Positions 25,935 through 35,661 of a stretch of 64,000 nt of DNA are shown here, one piece after another. The notes beneath the pieces are model-generated. The model did not search any database. It was not told the DNA's origin and saw only the letters and a list, made by a program, of their open reading frames with translations. Position 1 is the stretch's first letter. Each line of letters begins with the position of its first letter. Origin of the DNA: Sulfurimonas sp. GTDB lineage: Bacteria; Campylobacterota; Campylobacteria; Campylobacterales; Sulfurimonadaceae. The position numbers and the translations under genes were made by a program. The DNA is taken from contig JAKFWK010000003.1 in the NCBI GenBank assembly GCA_021732045.1, positions 186,001 to 250,000 on the forward strand. The letters run 5' to 3'.

Positions 25935-27155
25935 ATGTTTGATGAAATTCAGTTTGATAGAATAAAAAAACTCCCAAAATATGTATTTGCAGAAGTAAAT
26001 GAGCTTAAAATGGCTGAGAGGCGCAATGGTGCTGATGTTATAGATTTCTCTATGGGCAATCCAGATGGCGATACACCAGAGCATATCCGTGAAAAACTTA
26101 TAGAGTCTGCTCAAAAAACTAAGACCCATGGCTACGCTGCATCAAAGGGTATTCCGAAGCTCTTAAGTGCTATTTCTGATTGGTACAAGCGTCGTTATGA
26201 TTGTGATCTTGATCCAAGCACAGAATGTGTTGCTACTATTGGCTCAAAAGAGGGATACACTAGCCTTGCTTACGCCATTACTAACGCTGGAGATGTTATA
26301 GTTGTTCCAGACCCAACCTACCCAATTCACTCATACTCTTTTATTCTTGCAGGTGGAAATGTTGTTAAATTTGCTCTGAAGTTCGATGAAGATTATAAAG
26401 TTGACGAAGACCAATTTTTTATAGATTTAGAGAAAGTTTTTAAAGAGAGTACACCAAAACCAAAATATGTTTTGGTAAATTTTCCGCATAATCCAACAAC
26501 AGCAACCGTTACGCCAGAGTTTTATGTCCGTCTTGTCGCTATGGCAAAAGAGAAAAGATTTTATGTTATAAGCGATATCGCTTATGGAGACATCTCTTTT
26601 GGAGGTTATAAAACGCCTTCTATTATGAGTGTTCCTGGTGCAAAAGATGTTGCAGTTGAGAGCTTTACTCTCTCAAAAAGTTACAATATGGCTGGATGGA
26701 GAGTTGGCTTTTTTGTTGGAAATAAAAAACTTATAGGCGCTCTTCAGAAGATAAAATCATGGCTTGATTACGGTATGTTTACTCCGATTCAAGTTGCGGC
26801 AACGGTCGCACTCAACGGTGATCAGCAGTGCGTACAAGATATTACAGACAAATATGAGCATCGTCAAGATGTATTTTTAGAAGCGTTTAACAAAATTGGT
26901 TGGCCTATGAGAAAAAATCAAGCAAGTATGTTTATCTGGGCAAAGATTCCTGCGTGTGCTATGCACCTTGGCTCATTTGAGTTCTCAAAAAGATTACTAA
27001 AAGAGGCTCATGTTGCAGTGGCTCCAGGGATTGGTTTTGGAGAGTATGGTGATGAGTATGTTCGTATTGCGCTTATAGAAAATGATAATAGAATTCGTCA
27101 AGCAGCAAGAAATGTAAAAGATTTTTTAAAACAGTTTGAGACAGAGAATAAGTAG
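25935..27155 (+). CDS. PLP-dependent aminotransferase (AlaC/DapL-like)
   Basis: A 406-residue class I aminotransferase. FSMGNPDGDTPEHI near the start, NFPHNPTTATV, and the PLP lysine in FTLSKSYNMAGWRVGF are present. The sequence resembles the alanine-synthesising AlaC group and the LL-diaminopimelate aminotransferase group; the substrate cannot be fixed from sequence. It is nine bases upstream of hom, which fits a role in aspartate-family or alanine metabolism. Confidence 0.88.
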   Translation: MFDEIQFDRIKKLPKYVFAEVNELKMAERRNGADVIDFSMGNPDGDTPEHIREKLIESAQKTKTHGYAASKGIPKLLSAISDWYKRRYDCDLDPSTECVATIGSKEGYTSLAYAITNAGDVIVVPDPTYPIHSYSFILAGGNVVKFALKFDEDYKVDEDQFFIDLEKVFKESTPKPKYVLVNFPHNPTTATVTPEFYVRLVAMAKEKRFYVISDIAYGDISFGGYKTPSIMSVPGAKDVAVESFTLSKSYNMAGWRVGFFVGNKKLIGALQKIKSWLDYGMFTPIQVAATVALNGDQQCVQDITDKYEHRQDVFLEAFNKIGWPMRKNQASMFIWAKIPACAMHLGSFEFSKRLLKEAHVAVAPGIGFGEYGDEYVRIALIENDNRIRQAARNVKDFLKQFETENK

Positions 27156-27164
27156 GAAGTTAAG

Positions 27165-28424
27165 ATGATAAAAGTAGGTATAATCGGTGTTGGAACAGTT
27201 GGAAAAAGTGTTATAAATATACTAAAAGATAATGCCGACATTATATCTGCAAGAGCTGGAGTTGACATAGTTGTAAAGAGCGGAGTTGTTAAAAATCTCT
27301 CTAAAGATAGAGGTTTAGAAATAATTTTAAGCGACAATGTTGATGATATTTTAGATGATAGCGAGATTGATATTGTTGTTGAGCTTATGGGTGGCGTTGA
27401 TGAGGCATTTTTGGTTGTAAAAAAAGCACTCAGAAGCGGTAAAGCAGTCGTAACAGCGAATAAAGCTCTTTTGGCATACCACAGATACGAACTTCAAGAT
27501 ATAGCGCAAGATATGGCGTTTGAGTATGAGGCTAGTGTTGCCGGCGGTATTCCTATTATTAACGCGCTTCGTGATGGTCTCTCTGCTAACCATATAAAGT
27601 CAATTATGGGCATTATGAATGGCACTTGTAACTACATGCTTACAAAGATGATGAATGAGGATGTTGAGTACGATGCTATACTAAAAGAAGCGCAAGAGTT
27701 AGGCTACGCAGAGGCTGATCCAACTTTTGATGTTGGCGGGTTTGATACGGCTCATAAACTCCTAATCCTTGCTAGTATCGCTTATGGGATTGATGCTAAG
27801 CCAGAAGATATTTTGATTGAGGGTATCCAAAATATTAGCGCTGATGATATAGCATTCGCAAAAGAGTTTGGTTATGCGATAAAACTTTTGGGAATTGCTA
27901 GAAAAACTAACAACGAAGTTGAGCTTAGAGTTCATGCTTGTTTGATTAGCAAAGATGAGATGATAGCAAAGATTGATGGCGTTATGAACGGCATCAGCGT
28001 TGTTGGAGATAAGGTTGGAGAGACTCTTTACTATGGTGCTGGTGCTGGTGGCGATGCGACTGCATCTGCTGTTGTGGCAAACATCATAGATATCGCAAGA
28101 AGTGGAAAAAGCAAGCCCATGCTTGGCTTTGATAAACCGCTTGAGGGTGAGCTAAAACTAAAATCCATAGATACAATAACATCAAAATACTATCTTCGTA
28201 TAAATGTCTCTGATAAAACAGGCGTATTGGCAAAAATCAGTAAAATTTTTGAAGAGAATAACATCTCGATTGAGACCATGTTGCAACGACCGGCATCTAA
28301 AGATAGCGCGAATCTGCTAATCTCCACGCATATTGCAGTAGAAAAAGATATACAAAATATGATAGAGCGTATTGCAGAGTTAGAGTTTGTGAACTTTAAA
28401 CCTGTAATGATTAGAGTTATATAA
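27165..28424 (+). CDS. hom: Homoserine dehydrogenase
   Basis: A 419-residue enzyme that reduces aspartate semialdehyde to homoserine, the branch to methionine and threonine. The NAD(P) motif GVGTVG is at residues 8-13, the homoserine domain carries GIMNGTCNYMLTKM and EADPTFDVGGFDTAHK, and a C-terminal ACT domain (about 345-419, RINVSDKTGVLAKI) suggests allosteric control by threonine. It follows the aminotransferase closely. Homoserine made here would feed the O-acetylhomoserine sulfhydrylase encoded at 45.7 kb. Confidence 0.96.
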   Translation: MIKVGIIGVGTVGKSVINILKDNADIISARAGVDIVVKSGVVKNLSKDRGLEIILSDNVDDILDDSEIDIVVELMGGVDEAFLVVKKALRSGKAVVTANKALLAYHRYELQDIAQDMAFEYEASVAGGIPIINALRDGLSANHIKSIMGIMNGTCNYMLTKMMNEDVEYDAILKEAQELGYAEADPTFDVGGFDTAHKLLILASIAYGIDAKPEDILIEGIQNISADDIAFAKEFGYAIKLLGIARKTNNEVELRVHACLISKDEMIAKIDGVMNGISVVGDKVGETLYYGAGAGGDATASAVVANIIDIARSGKSKPMLGFDKPLEGELKLKSIDTITSKYYLRINVSDKTGVLAKISKIFEENNISIETMLQRPASKDSANLLISTHIAVEKDIQNMIERIAELEFVNFKPVMIRVI

Positions 28425-28512
28425 ATCTAAGTCATTTTCTCTTTAGTTTTTTTCATCAATCACTTTAAGAGAAAAATGATAAAATCTTCGAAAAAATCCG
28501 GAAGTTTCATAA

Positions 28513-30582
28513 ATGGAAAATATTAAAACAATAGATAGCGTGTGTACTTATTGTGGCGTTGGTTGTGATATTGCAGCAAGTGTAGATGTAGCAGAAAATA
28601 AAATCAAGAATATTTTTGCTCGTCCAGATGGGGTTGTCTCACAAGGAAAACTCTGCATAAAAGGCAAATATGGTTTTGACTTTGTTGATTCTCCTCTGAG
28701 ATTAAAAACCCCTAGAATAAAAAAAAGCTTCTTAGATAAAAATCCTTCTATTAAAAATAAAATCTCTTCAACTCTTGTAGAACTAGATGAAACTTGGTAT
28801 GAAACCACTTTAGATAGCGCTACAACAGCTACTGCTATGAAACTAAAAGAGATACAAGCTAGCTACGGAGAAAAAAGTATCTGCTCAATAGGCGGAGCAA
28901 GAACTTCATGCGAGAGTGTCTATCTCTTTCAAAAATTCACTCGTCACACTCTAAACTCACCGCATGTCGATAATTGTGCCAGAGTTTGCCACTCGCCATC
29001 ACTAAAAGGTATGAAAACTACCATCGGCGAAGGTGCTGCCACAAATCCATACAACGATATATACAACACTGAATTTATGATAGTTATTGGCTCAAATACA
29101 ACCGAAGCTCACCCCATAATTGCAAATCGCATTTTGGATGTAGCAAGGGCGCATGACAATCTGGCTGTATTTGATGTAAGAGAGATTAAGCTTCACCGTT
29201 TTGCGAAATATAAGGCAATAATGCCACATGAAGCAAATCTGCTAGTTTTAAATATGTTGGCGTTTGTGATTATAGATGAAGAGCTTTATAGCACTGATTT
29301 TGTTGCCCAGAGAACAAAAGGCTTCGCTGAGTTTAAAGAAAAAATTATAAACGACCCATACGCAAATCCAAAATATTTTGAAAATATTAAAGGGTATGAG
29401 CAACTAAGCAAGATAATTCCAAAAGTTGCCCGTGAATATGCACTTAAAAAGTCAATGATATTTTGGGGGCTTGGAATCACCGAGCATCTAGATGGCTCTT
29501 ACGCGGTTATGGCGATAACGCATCTAGCTCTAATGACTGGAAATATAGGTAGAGTTGGTGCCGGACTTATGCCTCTTCGTGGACAAAACAATGTTCAAGG
29601 AGCTTGTGATATGGGAATGCTTCCATACTTTGACCCAGATTATCAGGTGCCAAAAGAGATAGGGCTAATGACTCCTCAGCTTGTGGACGAGATGCTTGAA
29701 AATCGTGTAAAAGCAGTCTTAAACATAGGTGAAGATCTAGCTCACATCCACCCAAACTTAAACAAAATAGATAGAGCTTTGGAAAATTTAGAGCTTATTA
29801 TGGTTCAAGAACTATTTATGACTGATATTGCTAAAAAAGCAGACATTGTCATAGGTGTGAAATCCGCTTATGAAAAGACGGGCGTTTATATAAATGCTAT
29901 GAGAAGATTGCATCTATCTCAGCCACTTGTAAAGTCAGATTTGCCAGATGATTGGGAAGTGTTGCAGATGTTAGATAACAAAATGGGCGGAACTGCTTCT
30001 TACAAAAACTCAAATGATATCTGGGATGAAGTAAGAGAGGTAGCATATCGCCGTTTTAGCGGTGCTTCATACTCTCGCCTTGAGAGACATAGAAAAAGAG
30101 GTCTTCAGTGGCCAGTTCATACCGAAGATACGCCGATTTTACATCAACTAGATTTTAGAACAGATGATGGTTTGGGCGAATTTCACTATCATCAATACAA
30201 ACTACGAGGCATGGTTAAAGAGATTGTAGATAAAAAGTTATCAGGCTACCATCTAACGACGGGAAGAGTCATAGCTCACTATAACAATGCGGCACAAACT
30301 TTGCAGAGCGAGAGCCTAAATAGCCGTTATGATGAGGATATTCTCTTGGTTTATGAGGGAGATTCTGATGATTTTAGAGGTACTCACATTATCTTAAAAA
30401 CTGAATTTGGCGAAACAACTCCACTTAGGATAAAACTAACAGATAAAGTCCAGCCTAAAACACTTTTTGTAACATTTCATCATGCTAAATCAAAAGTAAA
30501 TTCCCTATTTGGTGACAAGTGCGATGAGCTGATATTGACTGCCGCGTTCAAATCCATAAAAGTAGAAATAGTTGAGTGCTAA
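28513..30582 (+). CDS. Formate-dehydrogenase-like molybdopterin oxidoreductase, catalytic subunit
   Basis: A 689-residue molybdopterin enzyme of the FdhF/NarB type. A [4Fe-4S] cluster is predicted from Cys11, Cys14, Cys18 and Cys48, and the molybdenum ligand is Cys159 followed by His160 in ARVCHSP, the position of Sec-His in E. coli FdhF. AEAHP-type and GQNNVQGACDMG motifs follow, with a C-terminal molydopterin dinucleotide-binding domain (YHLTTGRVIAHYN). No signal peptide, so cytoplasmic. No beta or gamma electron-transfer subunit is adjacent; the next gene, six bases on, is a YraN protein. An assimilatory nitrate reductase is the main alternative. Confidence 0.82.
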   Translation: MENIKTIDSVCTYCGVGCDIAASVDVAENKIKNIFARPDGVVSQGKLCIKGKYGFDFVDSPLRLKTPRIKKSFLDKNPSIKNKISSTLVELDETWYETTLDSATTATAMKLKEIQASYGEKSICSIGGARTSCESVYLFQKFTRHTLNSPHVDNCARVCHSPSLKGMKTTIGEGAATNPYNDIYNTEFMIVIGSNTTEAHPIIANRILDVARAHDNLAVFDVREIKLHRFAKYKAIMPHEANLLVLNMLAFVIIDEELYSTDFVAQRTKGFAEFKEKIINDPYANPKYFENIKGYEQLSKIIPKVAREYALKKSMIFWGLGITEHLDGSYAVMAITHLALMTGNIGRVGAGLMPLRGQNNVQGACDMGMLPYFDPDYQVPKEIGLMTPQLVDEMLENRVKAVLNIGEDLAHIHPNLNKIDRALENLELIMVQELFMTDIAKKADIVIGVKSAYEKTGVYINAMRRLHLSQPLVKSDLPDDWEVLQMLDNKMGGTASYKNSNDIWDEVREVAYRRFSGASYSRLERHRKRGLQWPVHTEDTPILHQLDFRTDDGLGEFHYHQYKLRGMVKEIVDKKLSGYHLTTGRVIAHYNNAAQTLQSESLNSRYDEDILLVYEGDSDDFRGTHIILKTEFGETTPLRIKLTDKVQPKTLFVTFHHAKSKVNSLFGDKCDELILTAAFKSIKVEIVEC

Positions 30583-30588
30583 AGTTGG

Positions 30589-30918
30589 ATGAGCAGAGAA
30601 AAAGGAAATCTCGCCGAGGATAGAGCATATAGCTTCCTACAAGAGAGCGGCTTTAGTATCATAGAGAGAAACTTCTACTCCCGCTTTGGGGAGATAGACA
30701 TCATAGCCATAAAAGATAAAGTACTTCACTTTGTAGAGGTAAAAAGTGCTCTTGATTACGAACTAGCCATCCAAAACATAACCCCAAAAAAACTCTCCAA
30801 ACTCATAAAGACCGGAGATATTTATCTTAAAAAAAATGGTTTAAATATGGATTATGCGTATGATGCACTGATTGTAACACCAATGAAAATTTGGCATTTG
30901 GAGAATATAACTATTTAA
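30589..30918 (+). CDS. YraN/UPF0102 endonuclease-like protein
   Basis: A 109-residue protein of the restriction-endonuclease-like YraN family. GNLAEDRAYSFLQESGF, then the FGEIDIIA and LHFVEVKS segments, provide the E-x(n)-D-x(n)-ExK type catalytic pattern. The role in the family is not established; a nuclease function is inferred from the fold. It starts six bases after the oxidoreductase gene and ends 11 bases from the convergent ftsY. Confidence 0.9.
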   Translation: MSREKGNLAEDRAYSFLQESGFSIIERNFYSRFGEIDIIAIKDKVLHFVEVKSALDYELAIQNITPKKLSKLIKTGDIYLKKNGLNMDYAYDALIVTPMKIWHLENITI

Positions 30919-30929
30919 TGCGCTTAATT

Positions 30930-31802
30930 TTACTCTTCATAAATAGCATCTAGCAAACCATCAACGAACTCATATTTATCAAATGGCACTAGGTTTTCTG
31001 GTTGTTCTCCTGTTCCAACATAGAGAATTGGTAGTTCAAGTGCATAAGCTATGCTAAATACACTTCCACCTTTTGCGGTTCCATCTAGTTTTGTGATGAT
31101 GATACCATCGATTCCAACCATCTCATGAAATGCTTTTGCTTGAGCTATGGCGGAGTTGCCTTGGGTTCCATCTAAAATCAAAATAGTTCTGTGAGGCGCA
31201 CCGCTATGGGCTTTTTCGCAAATACGATGAATTTTTTTAAGTTCATTTGCTAGATTTGTTTGAGTGTGGAGTCTTCCAGCCGTGTCAATAATCACATGAT
31301 CATACACTTTTGCTTTGGCAGAGTCGATTGCATCATAAGCAACTGCAGAGCTGTCATGTCCTTGTTTTGATGCAACTATTGGAATATTAAGTTTTTTTGC
31401 CCAGAGTGTTAACTGCTCAATCGCAGCGGCACGAAAAGTATCTCCTGCACCTAGCAAAACTTTTTTGCCCTCATTTTTATATTTTGATGCTAGTTTTGAG
31501 ATAGTTGTAGTTTTGCCAGCTCCATTTACTCCGATGATTAACTCAACGAAAGGCGCCTTAAACTCTGGTTCTTTATAAGATGTATAGGCGAGAGTTGCTA
31601 GAAGTTTTGAGCGAAGAATATCTCTTGTTATTTTGCTTTGGTAGATTTCGTTTAGGATTATTTCAACCAAAGAGTACTCAACATCCGCCTCAAGCAAAAT
31701 CTCCTCAAGCTCCTCTTTTGAAAAAGAGAGCTGTTTTTTTGGAACGATAGCTTTTATGGCTTCCGCAGTTTTTGATAGAGAGTTTTTTATAAAACTAAAC
31801 AT
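30930..31802 (-). CDS. ftsY: Signal recognition particle receptor FtsY
   Basis: A 290-residue SRP GTPase that receives ribosome-nascent chain complexes at the inner membrane. N domain about 1-80, G domain with GVNGAGKTT (P-loop), DTAGRL and [10 protein letters not shown]. The long acidic A domain of E. coli FtsY is absent; a short amphipathic N-terminus ([15 protein letters not shown]) probably mediates membrane contact. It starts two bases after the thioredoxin lipoprotein gene. Its partner Ffh is encoded at 52.1 kb. Confidence 0.96.
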   Translation of the reverse strand: MFSFIKNSLSKTAEAIKAIVPKKQLSFSKEELEEILLEADVEYSLVEIILNEIYQSKITRDILRSKLLATLAYTSYKEPEFKAPFVELIIGVNGAGKTTTISKLASKYKNEGKKVLLGAGDTFRAAAIEQLTLWAKKLNIPIVASKQGHDSSAVAYDAIDSAKAKVYDHVIIDTAGRLHTQTNLANELKKIHRICEKAHSGAPHRTILILDGTQGNSAIAQAKAFHEMVGIDGIIITKLDGTAKGGSVFSIAYALELPILYVGTGEQPENLVPFDKYEFVDGLLDAIYEE

Positions 31803-31804
31803 AT

Positions 31805-32353
31805 CTATTTGCCTAGAGCGTTTTTAATCTCACTCTCTATAAATTCCTCTTCAGTTACACCAACAAAATGGTTAACCAGTTTTCCATCCTTATATAAAAC
31901 CATCAAAGGGATAGGGTATCTCTCTCCTAGTTTTAGCTCGTTGACGATAGCGTCACTCAATCTGCGATTTTGGTCAGAGTTTACTAAGATATATTTAGCA
32001 TGATTTTTAGTTGCAAATTCTGTTAGTTTTGAGTTTGCAACTTTATCCTCAATAGTCAATCCAATAATAATAACATCATTTTTAAATTTTTCCTGAAGTG
32101 AGGTAAGATGAGATGCTGTATCCTGACAAGGTGGACACCAAGTCGCAAAAATATCAAAAATTACTATTTTCTCTTTTGCGCCATCAAGCACAAAACCACT
32201 TCCCTGCTGTTTTACAACATACTCTTTTTTGTCAAGTCCAGTTAAAACGAACTCGTTTTTTGAAACCATATCATTGGCGTCATCTTTTTTAGAGCAACCT
32301 CCAAGCAAGAATATGGAGAGAGTTGAGATAATTAAAATAGTTTTTTTGAACAT
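31805..32353 (-). CDS. TlpA-like thioredoxin lipoprotein
   Basis: A 182-residue lipoprotein: signal peptide with lipobox LLGGC (Cys20) and a thioredoxin fold carrying the active-site WCPPC at residues 72-76. Such membrane-anchored periplasmic thioredoxins reduce disulfides, for example in cytochrome c maturation, which I infer only from family knowledge. It is the first gene of a two-gene unit with ftsY and is divergent from the folate gene at 32418. Confidence 0.9.
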   Translation of the reverse strand: MFKKTILIISTLSIFLLGGCSKKDDANDMVSKNEFVLTGLDKKEYVVKQQGSGFVLDGAKEKIVIFDIFATWCPPCQDTASHLTSLQEKFKNDVIIIGLTIEDKVANSKLTEFATKNHAKYILVNSDQNRRLSDAIVNELKLGERYPIPLMVLYKDGKLVNHFVGVTEEEFIESEIKNALGK

Positions 32354-32395
32354 TAGTGCAACCTTATTTTCTGTTTTTAGAGTAGAATAAGCGAA

Positions 32396-32403
32396 ATTAT
32401 AAC
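32396..32403. promoter_or_regulatory. Shared divergent -10 element
   Basis: ATTATAAC gives TATAAT on the minus strand (32401 to 32396) for the thioredoxin lipoprotein gene and TATAAC on the plus strand (32398-32403) for the folate gene, eight and forty-odd bases from sensible starts. Inferred from sequence. Confidence 0.45.
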
Positions 32404-32417
32404 CATAAAGAATTTAT

Positions 32418-32981
32418 ATGCCTCTTACAAAAACAACATTCAGAGAAGATTGTCTTAAAAGATTAAAAAAAAACCAAACTAGAAATCTACAATTTAAAAA
32501 ATCAAAAATTAACGCTAATTTACAAAAAGTGGTTAAAAAGCTAAAAGCCAAAAACATACTTCTCTTTAATCCACTTCTTTTTGAGGCTGATATAAGAAAA
32601 ACAACCAATCTTTTTCGTAAAAAATATAATCTATTTATACCGCTTATGCAAGGCGAAAGTTTTAAGATGGTACCATTTAGATTACCGCTCAAAAAAAGTA
32701 AATTTGGTATTTATGAGGCGGGAAATAGTCTAAGAAATATTAAAAAAATTGATATAGCCGTAGTGCCAGCTGTTGGTGTTGATGGAAAATTACAACGAAT
32801 AGGCTTTGGAAAAGGGATGTATGATCGTTTCTTTGCGAAGTTAAAAAAAAGAGCATATATAATTTTTGTACAATCGGAGTTTTGTTACACAAAAGAGTTT
32901 ATTTGTGATGATTATGATATAGATTGTGATTTACTAATCGCACCAAAAGTTATGATGTATATGGCTAGAAATAGGAAATAA
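32418..32981 (+). CDS. 5-formyltetrahydrofolate cyclo-ligase family protein
   Basis: A 187-residue protein of the 5-FTHF cyclo-ligase (MTHFS) family, which recycles 5-formyl-THF to methenyl-THF with ATP. The basic N-terminus, the PLMQGESFKMVPF segment and the nucleotide-binding GFGKGMYDRFFAKL near residue 132 are visible. It ends one base before the rny start region, so both genes may share the promoter in the divergent gap. Confidence 0.85.
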   Translation: MPLTKTTFREDCLKRLKKNQTRNLQFKKSKINANLQKVVKKLKAKNILLFNPLLFEADIRKTTNLFRKKYNLFIPLMQGESFKMVPFRLPLKKSKFGIYEAGNSLRNIKKIDIAVVPAVGVDGKLQRIGFGKGMYDRFFAKLKKRAYIIFVQSEFCYTKEFICDDYDIDCDLLIAPKVMMYMARNRK

Positions 32982-32982
32982 A

Positions 32983-34551
32983 ATGTTACATGAGATGCTA
33001 GTAGGTGGTGTTGCAACCGCAGTTAGTGGACTTGTTGGATTTATTATCTCTAAAAAAATAACTAATGCTAATTTTGATATATATATAGAAAAAGCTAAGG
33101 CAAAAGCTGGAGCAATAGAAAACGAAGCGCACATACTGCTTCAAAAATCCAATATAAAAGCCCAAGAGATTGAGCTAGAGGCAATGAGAGAGTATGAAAG
33201 TGCAAGAGACAGAGCAAGAGCAGATTTAAGCCAAAGAGAAGATGATATTGTACGAAAAGAGCAGAGTTTTAAGCGCAATAAGCAAAATGAAGAGAAGAAA
33301 CTTTATGATGAAGAGAGCGCACTAAAAGCTAAAAAAGTTGATTTGCAAAGAAATGAGAAATCTTTAGAGCTACTAAAAAAGAGATATGAAGAGAAACTTG
33401 ATGAAGTTTTTCACACGATTGAGTACTATTCGGGAATGACAAAAGATGAGGCGCAGGCTATTTTGTTTGAAAAAGTTGAAGAGAAGTCTCGTGCGGAGAT
33501 AGCGCATATTGTTAGACGATATGAAAATGAGGCAAAAAAAGAGGCAAAAAAAAGAGCTAACTATATTTTGGCTCAAGCCACAAGTAGATATGCAGGAGAG
33601 TTTGCAGCAGAGAAACTTACAAGCATTGTTCAGTTAAATGATGACGAGCTAAAAGGTCGTATAATTGGCAAAGAGGGTCGAAATATTAGAGCATTGGAGT
33701 CAACGCTTGGTGTTGATATTATCATTGATGACACTCCAAAAGCAATTATTGTAAGTAGTTTTAACCTCTATCGTAGAGCAATTGCAACAAAAACAATCGA
33801 GCTACTTGTAGAAGATGGAAGAATTCAACCAGCTAGAATAGAGGAAATTTACACAAAAGTTTGTGATGAATTTGAAACAGCAATACTTACTGAAGGTGAA
33901 GATGTAGTGGCTGATTTGGATATTGGAGTTATGCATCCAGAGCTCGTTAAACTTATAGGGAAACTTCGATATAGAGCTAGCTATGGACAAAATGCACTCT
34001 CTCATACACTAGAAGTTGCTTATTTGGCGGGCATTATGGCCTCTGAGATGGGCGGCGATGCTAGACTTGCTAGAAGAGCGGGAATTTTGCATGATATAGG
34101 TAAAGCGTTGACGCATGATCATGCCGGAAGCCATGTTGATTTAGGTGCCAATATTTGTAATCGTTATAATGAACATAGTGTAGTTATAAACGCTATTTAT
34201 GCACATCATGGTCAAGAAGAGATACTATCAATTGAGTGTGGAGCTGTTTGTGCAGCCGATGCCCTCTCTGCAGCGAGACCTGGGGCAAGAAGGGAAGTTT
34301 TAGAGAGTTTTTTAAAGAGAGTAACAGAGATAGAGGAGATAGCAACAAGCAGAGTGGGAGTTGTTCAGGCATATGCTATAAATGCTGGACGAGAGGTTAG
34401 AGTTTTAGTTAATGCTATGCTTATTAACGACGATGAAGCTATTTTGGTGGCAAAAGAGATAGCAAAAGACATAGAAGCAAAAGTCCAATATCCAGGCGAG
34501 ATAAAGGTTAGTGTTATACGAGAAAGCAGAGCAATAGAGTTTGCTAAATAA
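32983..34551 (+). CDS. rny: Ribonuclease Y
   Basis: A 522-residue membrane-anchored endoribonuclease that starts mRNA decay. An N-terminal transmembrane helix (about 5-24), a long coiled coil (about 30-150), a KH domain with IIGKEGRNIRALE (about 225-240), and the HD domain with LSHTLEVAYLAG and GILHDIGKALTHD are in the usual order. A second ATG (32995) is also possible. Full length for the family. Confidence 0.96.
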   Translation: MLHEMLVGGVATAVSGLVGFIISKKITNANFDIYIEKAKAKAGAIENEAHILLQKSNIKAQEIELEAMREYESARDRARADLSQREDDIVRKEQSFKRNKQNEEKKLYDEESALKAKKVDLQRNEKSLELLKKRYEEKLDEVFHTIEYYSGMTKDEAQAILFEKVEEKSRAEIAHIVRRYENEAKKEAKKRANYILAQATSRYAGEFAAEKLTSIVQLNDDELKGRIIGKEGRNIRALESTLGVDIIIDDTPKAIIVSSFNLYRRAIATKTIELLVEDGRIQPARIEEIYTKVCDEFETAILTEGEDVVADLDIGVMHPELVKLIGKLRYRASYGQNALSHTLEVAYLAGIMASEMGGDARLARRAGILHDIGKALTHDHAGSHVDLGANICNRYNEHSVVINAIYAHHGQEEILSIECGAVCAADALSAARPGARREVLESFLKRVTEIEEIATSRVGVVQAYAINAGREVRVLVNAMLINDDEAILVAKEIAKDIEAKVQYPGEIKVSVIRESRAIEFAK

Positions 34552-34562
34552 AAGAAGAGTCT

Positions 34563-34706
34563 CTCCCGCCAAAAGGAAGCTTCTTTAGAAAAACAAACTT
34601 ATTAATAATTCCTTGTAATTCTCGAAAAACTAGTTTTTCGTAGCTTTAGGAGGTTGGAAGGGACAAACGAGCCCCTCCCGCTAAAACGGACTCATTCGTT
34701 TTAGCG
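34563..34706. repeat. Cluster of inverted repeats between rny and the CDF gene
   Basis: The 160-base gap between the convergent genes holds a perfect 18-base palindrome (34623-34640, CGAAAAACTAGTTTTTCG) and a perfect 10-base-stem hairpin (CGCTAAAACG at 34679-34688, CGTTTTAGCG at 34697-34706, eight-base loop). A near-palindrome GGAAGCTTCT lies near 34576. The motif CTCCCGCYAAAA occurs twice, at 34563 and 34675. The hairpins could end transcription from both sides; the duplicated motif suggests a dispersed repeat. Confidence 0.6.
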
Positions 34707-34711
34707 CATAA

Positions 34712-35605
34712 TCAGTAAAGATCTTCTACCTCATTTATCTCTGAGTCATCGTATGGATCCATATGTATAAGTATGTGAACTTTTTTATCTTCAAATAGAG
34801 CTCTTAGTTTTGCTTCTACTTTATCCGAGATTGCATGTGCATCATAGAGAGAGATACTTATATTAAATACTGCATGAAATGAGATAAATATATGCGAGCC
34901 AGATTCTCTTGTTCTTAAATCATGAAAAGCTACTATCGCTTTTTCGCTCTCAAGTATATTTACAATATCCTGCATCTGTTCTTGGGTTAGCGCTGCATCA
35001 AGAAGCATTAAAACTCCCTCTTTGATGATTGGAACAGATGAGTAAATCATATACAATCCAATTAATATACCCAATATTGGATCTATTAAGTACTCTCCAG
35101 TATAAGCAATGACTCCAAGAGCAAACAAAATTGCTCCGTTTGAGAGCAGGTCTGTTTTGTAGTGAAGAGCATCTGCTTTTATGACCATATTGCCAGTTTT
35201 TTTAGCAACATTATTTAAGAAAATAACCAAAAAAGCGGTGATTACAAAAGAGACAACCATAACAATTATGCTCTCATTGACTCCACTCATTGGCTCATGA
35301 TCTATAAATTTTGAGAGTGCCTGAAAGAGTATAAAAAACGCAGAAAACGAGATTACTATCCCCTCCATAACGGCGGCCATGGGTTCAATTTTTCCTCGTC
35401 CAAAGTGAAACTTGTCATCTGGATCTTTTTCTGCGCTATTAAGAGCAAAGTAGTTAAACAATGAGATGATAAGATCTAAAAACGAGTCAATCGCAGATGC
35501 CATTACGGCAATAGAACCGCTAAAAATTCCAACTGTCATTTTTATGATAACAAGTAGCGCTGCTGTTGAAGTTGAGACAACAGTCGCTTTTTTTTCTAAA
35601 CGCAT
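34712..35605 (-). CDS. CDF-family cation efflux protein
   Basis: A 297-residue cation diffusion facilitator (FieF/ZitB type), which exports Zn, Fe or similar divalent metals by proton exchange. Six hydrophobic segments include the first two with SAIDSFLDLIISLFNYFAL, where the Asp residues are metal ligands, and the DALHYKTDLLSN motif in helix 5. The C-terminal cytoplasmic domain (HDLRTRESGSHIFI, HIHMDPYDD) binds metal. ATG 35605 is chosen over a further upstream frame because AGGGAG lies 7 bases before it. Confidence 0.92.
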   Translation of the reverse strand: MRLEKKATVVSTSTAALLVIIKMTVGIFSGSIAVMASAIDSFLDLIISLFNYFALNSAEKDPDDKFHFGRGKIEPMAAVMEGIVISFSAFFILFQALSKFIDHEPMSGVNESIIVMVVSFVITAFLVIFLNNVAKKTGNMVIKADALHYKTDLLSNGAILFALGVIAYTGEYLIDPILGILIGLYMIYSSVPIIKEGVLMLLDAALTQEQMQDIVNILESEKAIVAFHDLRTRESGSHIFISFHAVFNISISLYDAHAISDKVEAKLRALFEDKKVHILIHMDPYDDSEINEVEDLY

Positions 35606-35625
35606 AAAACTCCCTATTTGGATAC

Positions 35626-35635
35626 AATTATAATT
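35626..35635. promoter_or_regulatory. Shared palindromic divergent -10 element
   Basis: AATTATAATT is a perfect 10-base palindrome that contains TATAAT on both strands, midway between the divergent CDF and cmoB starts. Each start is about 20-30 bases away, a sensible distance. Promoter function is inferred. Confidence 0.5.
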
Positions 35636-35661
35636 AAAAAAAATTAATATAAAGCACAATA

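Noticed and set aside
35606..35659. An 18-codon upstream extension of the CDF gene
   Set aside because: It crosses the predicted promoter, while AGGGAG precedes ATG 35605.
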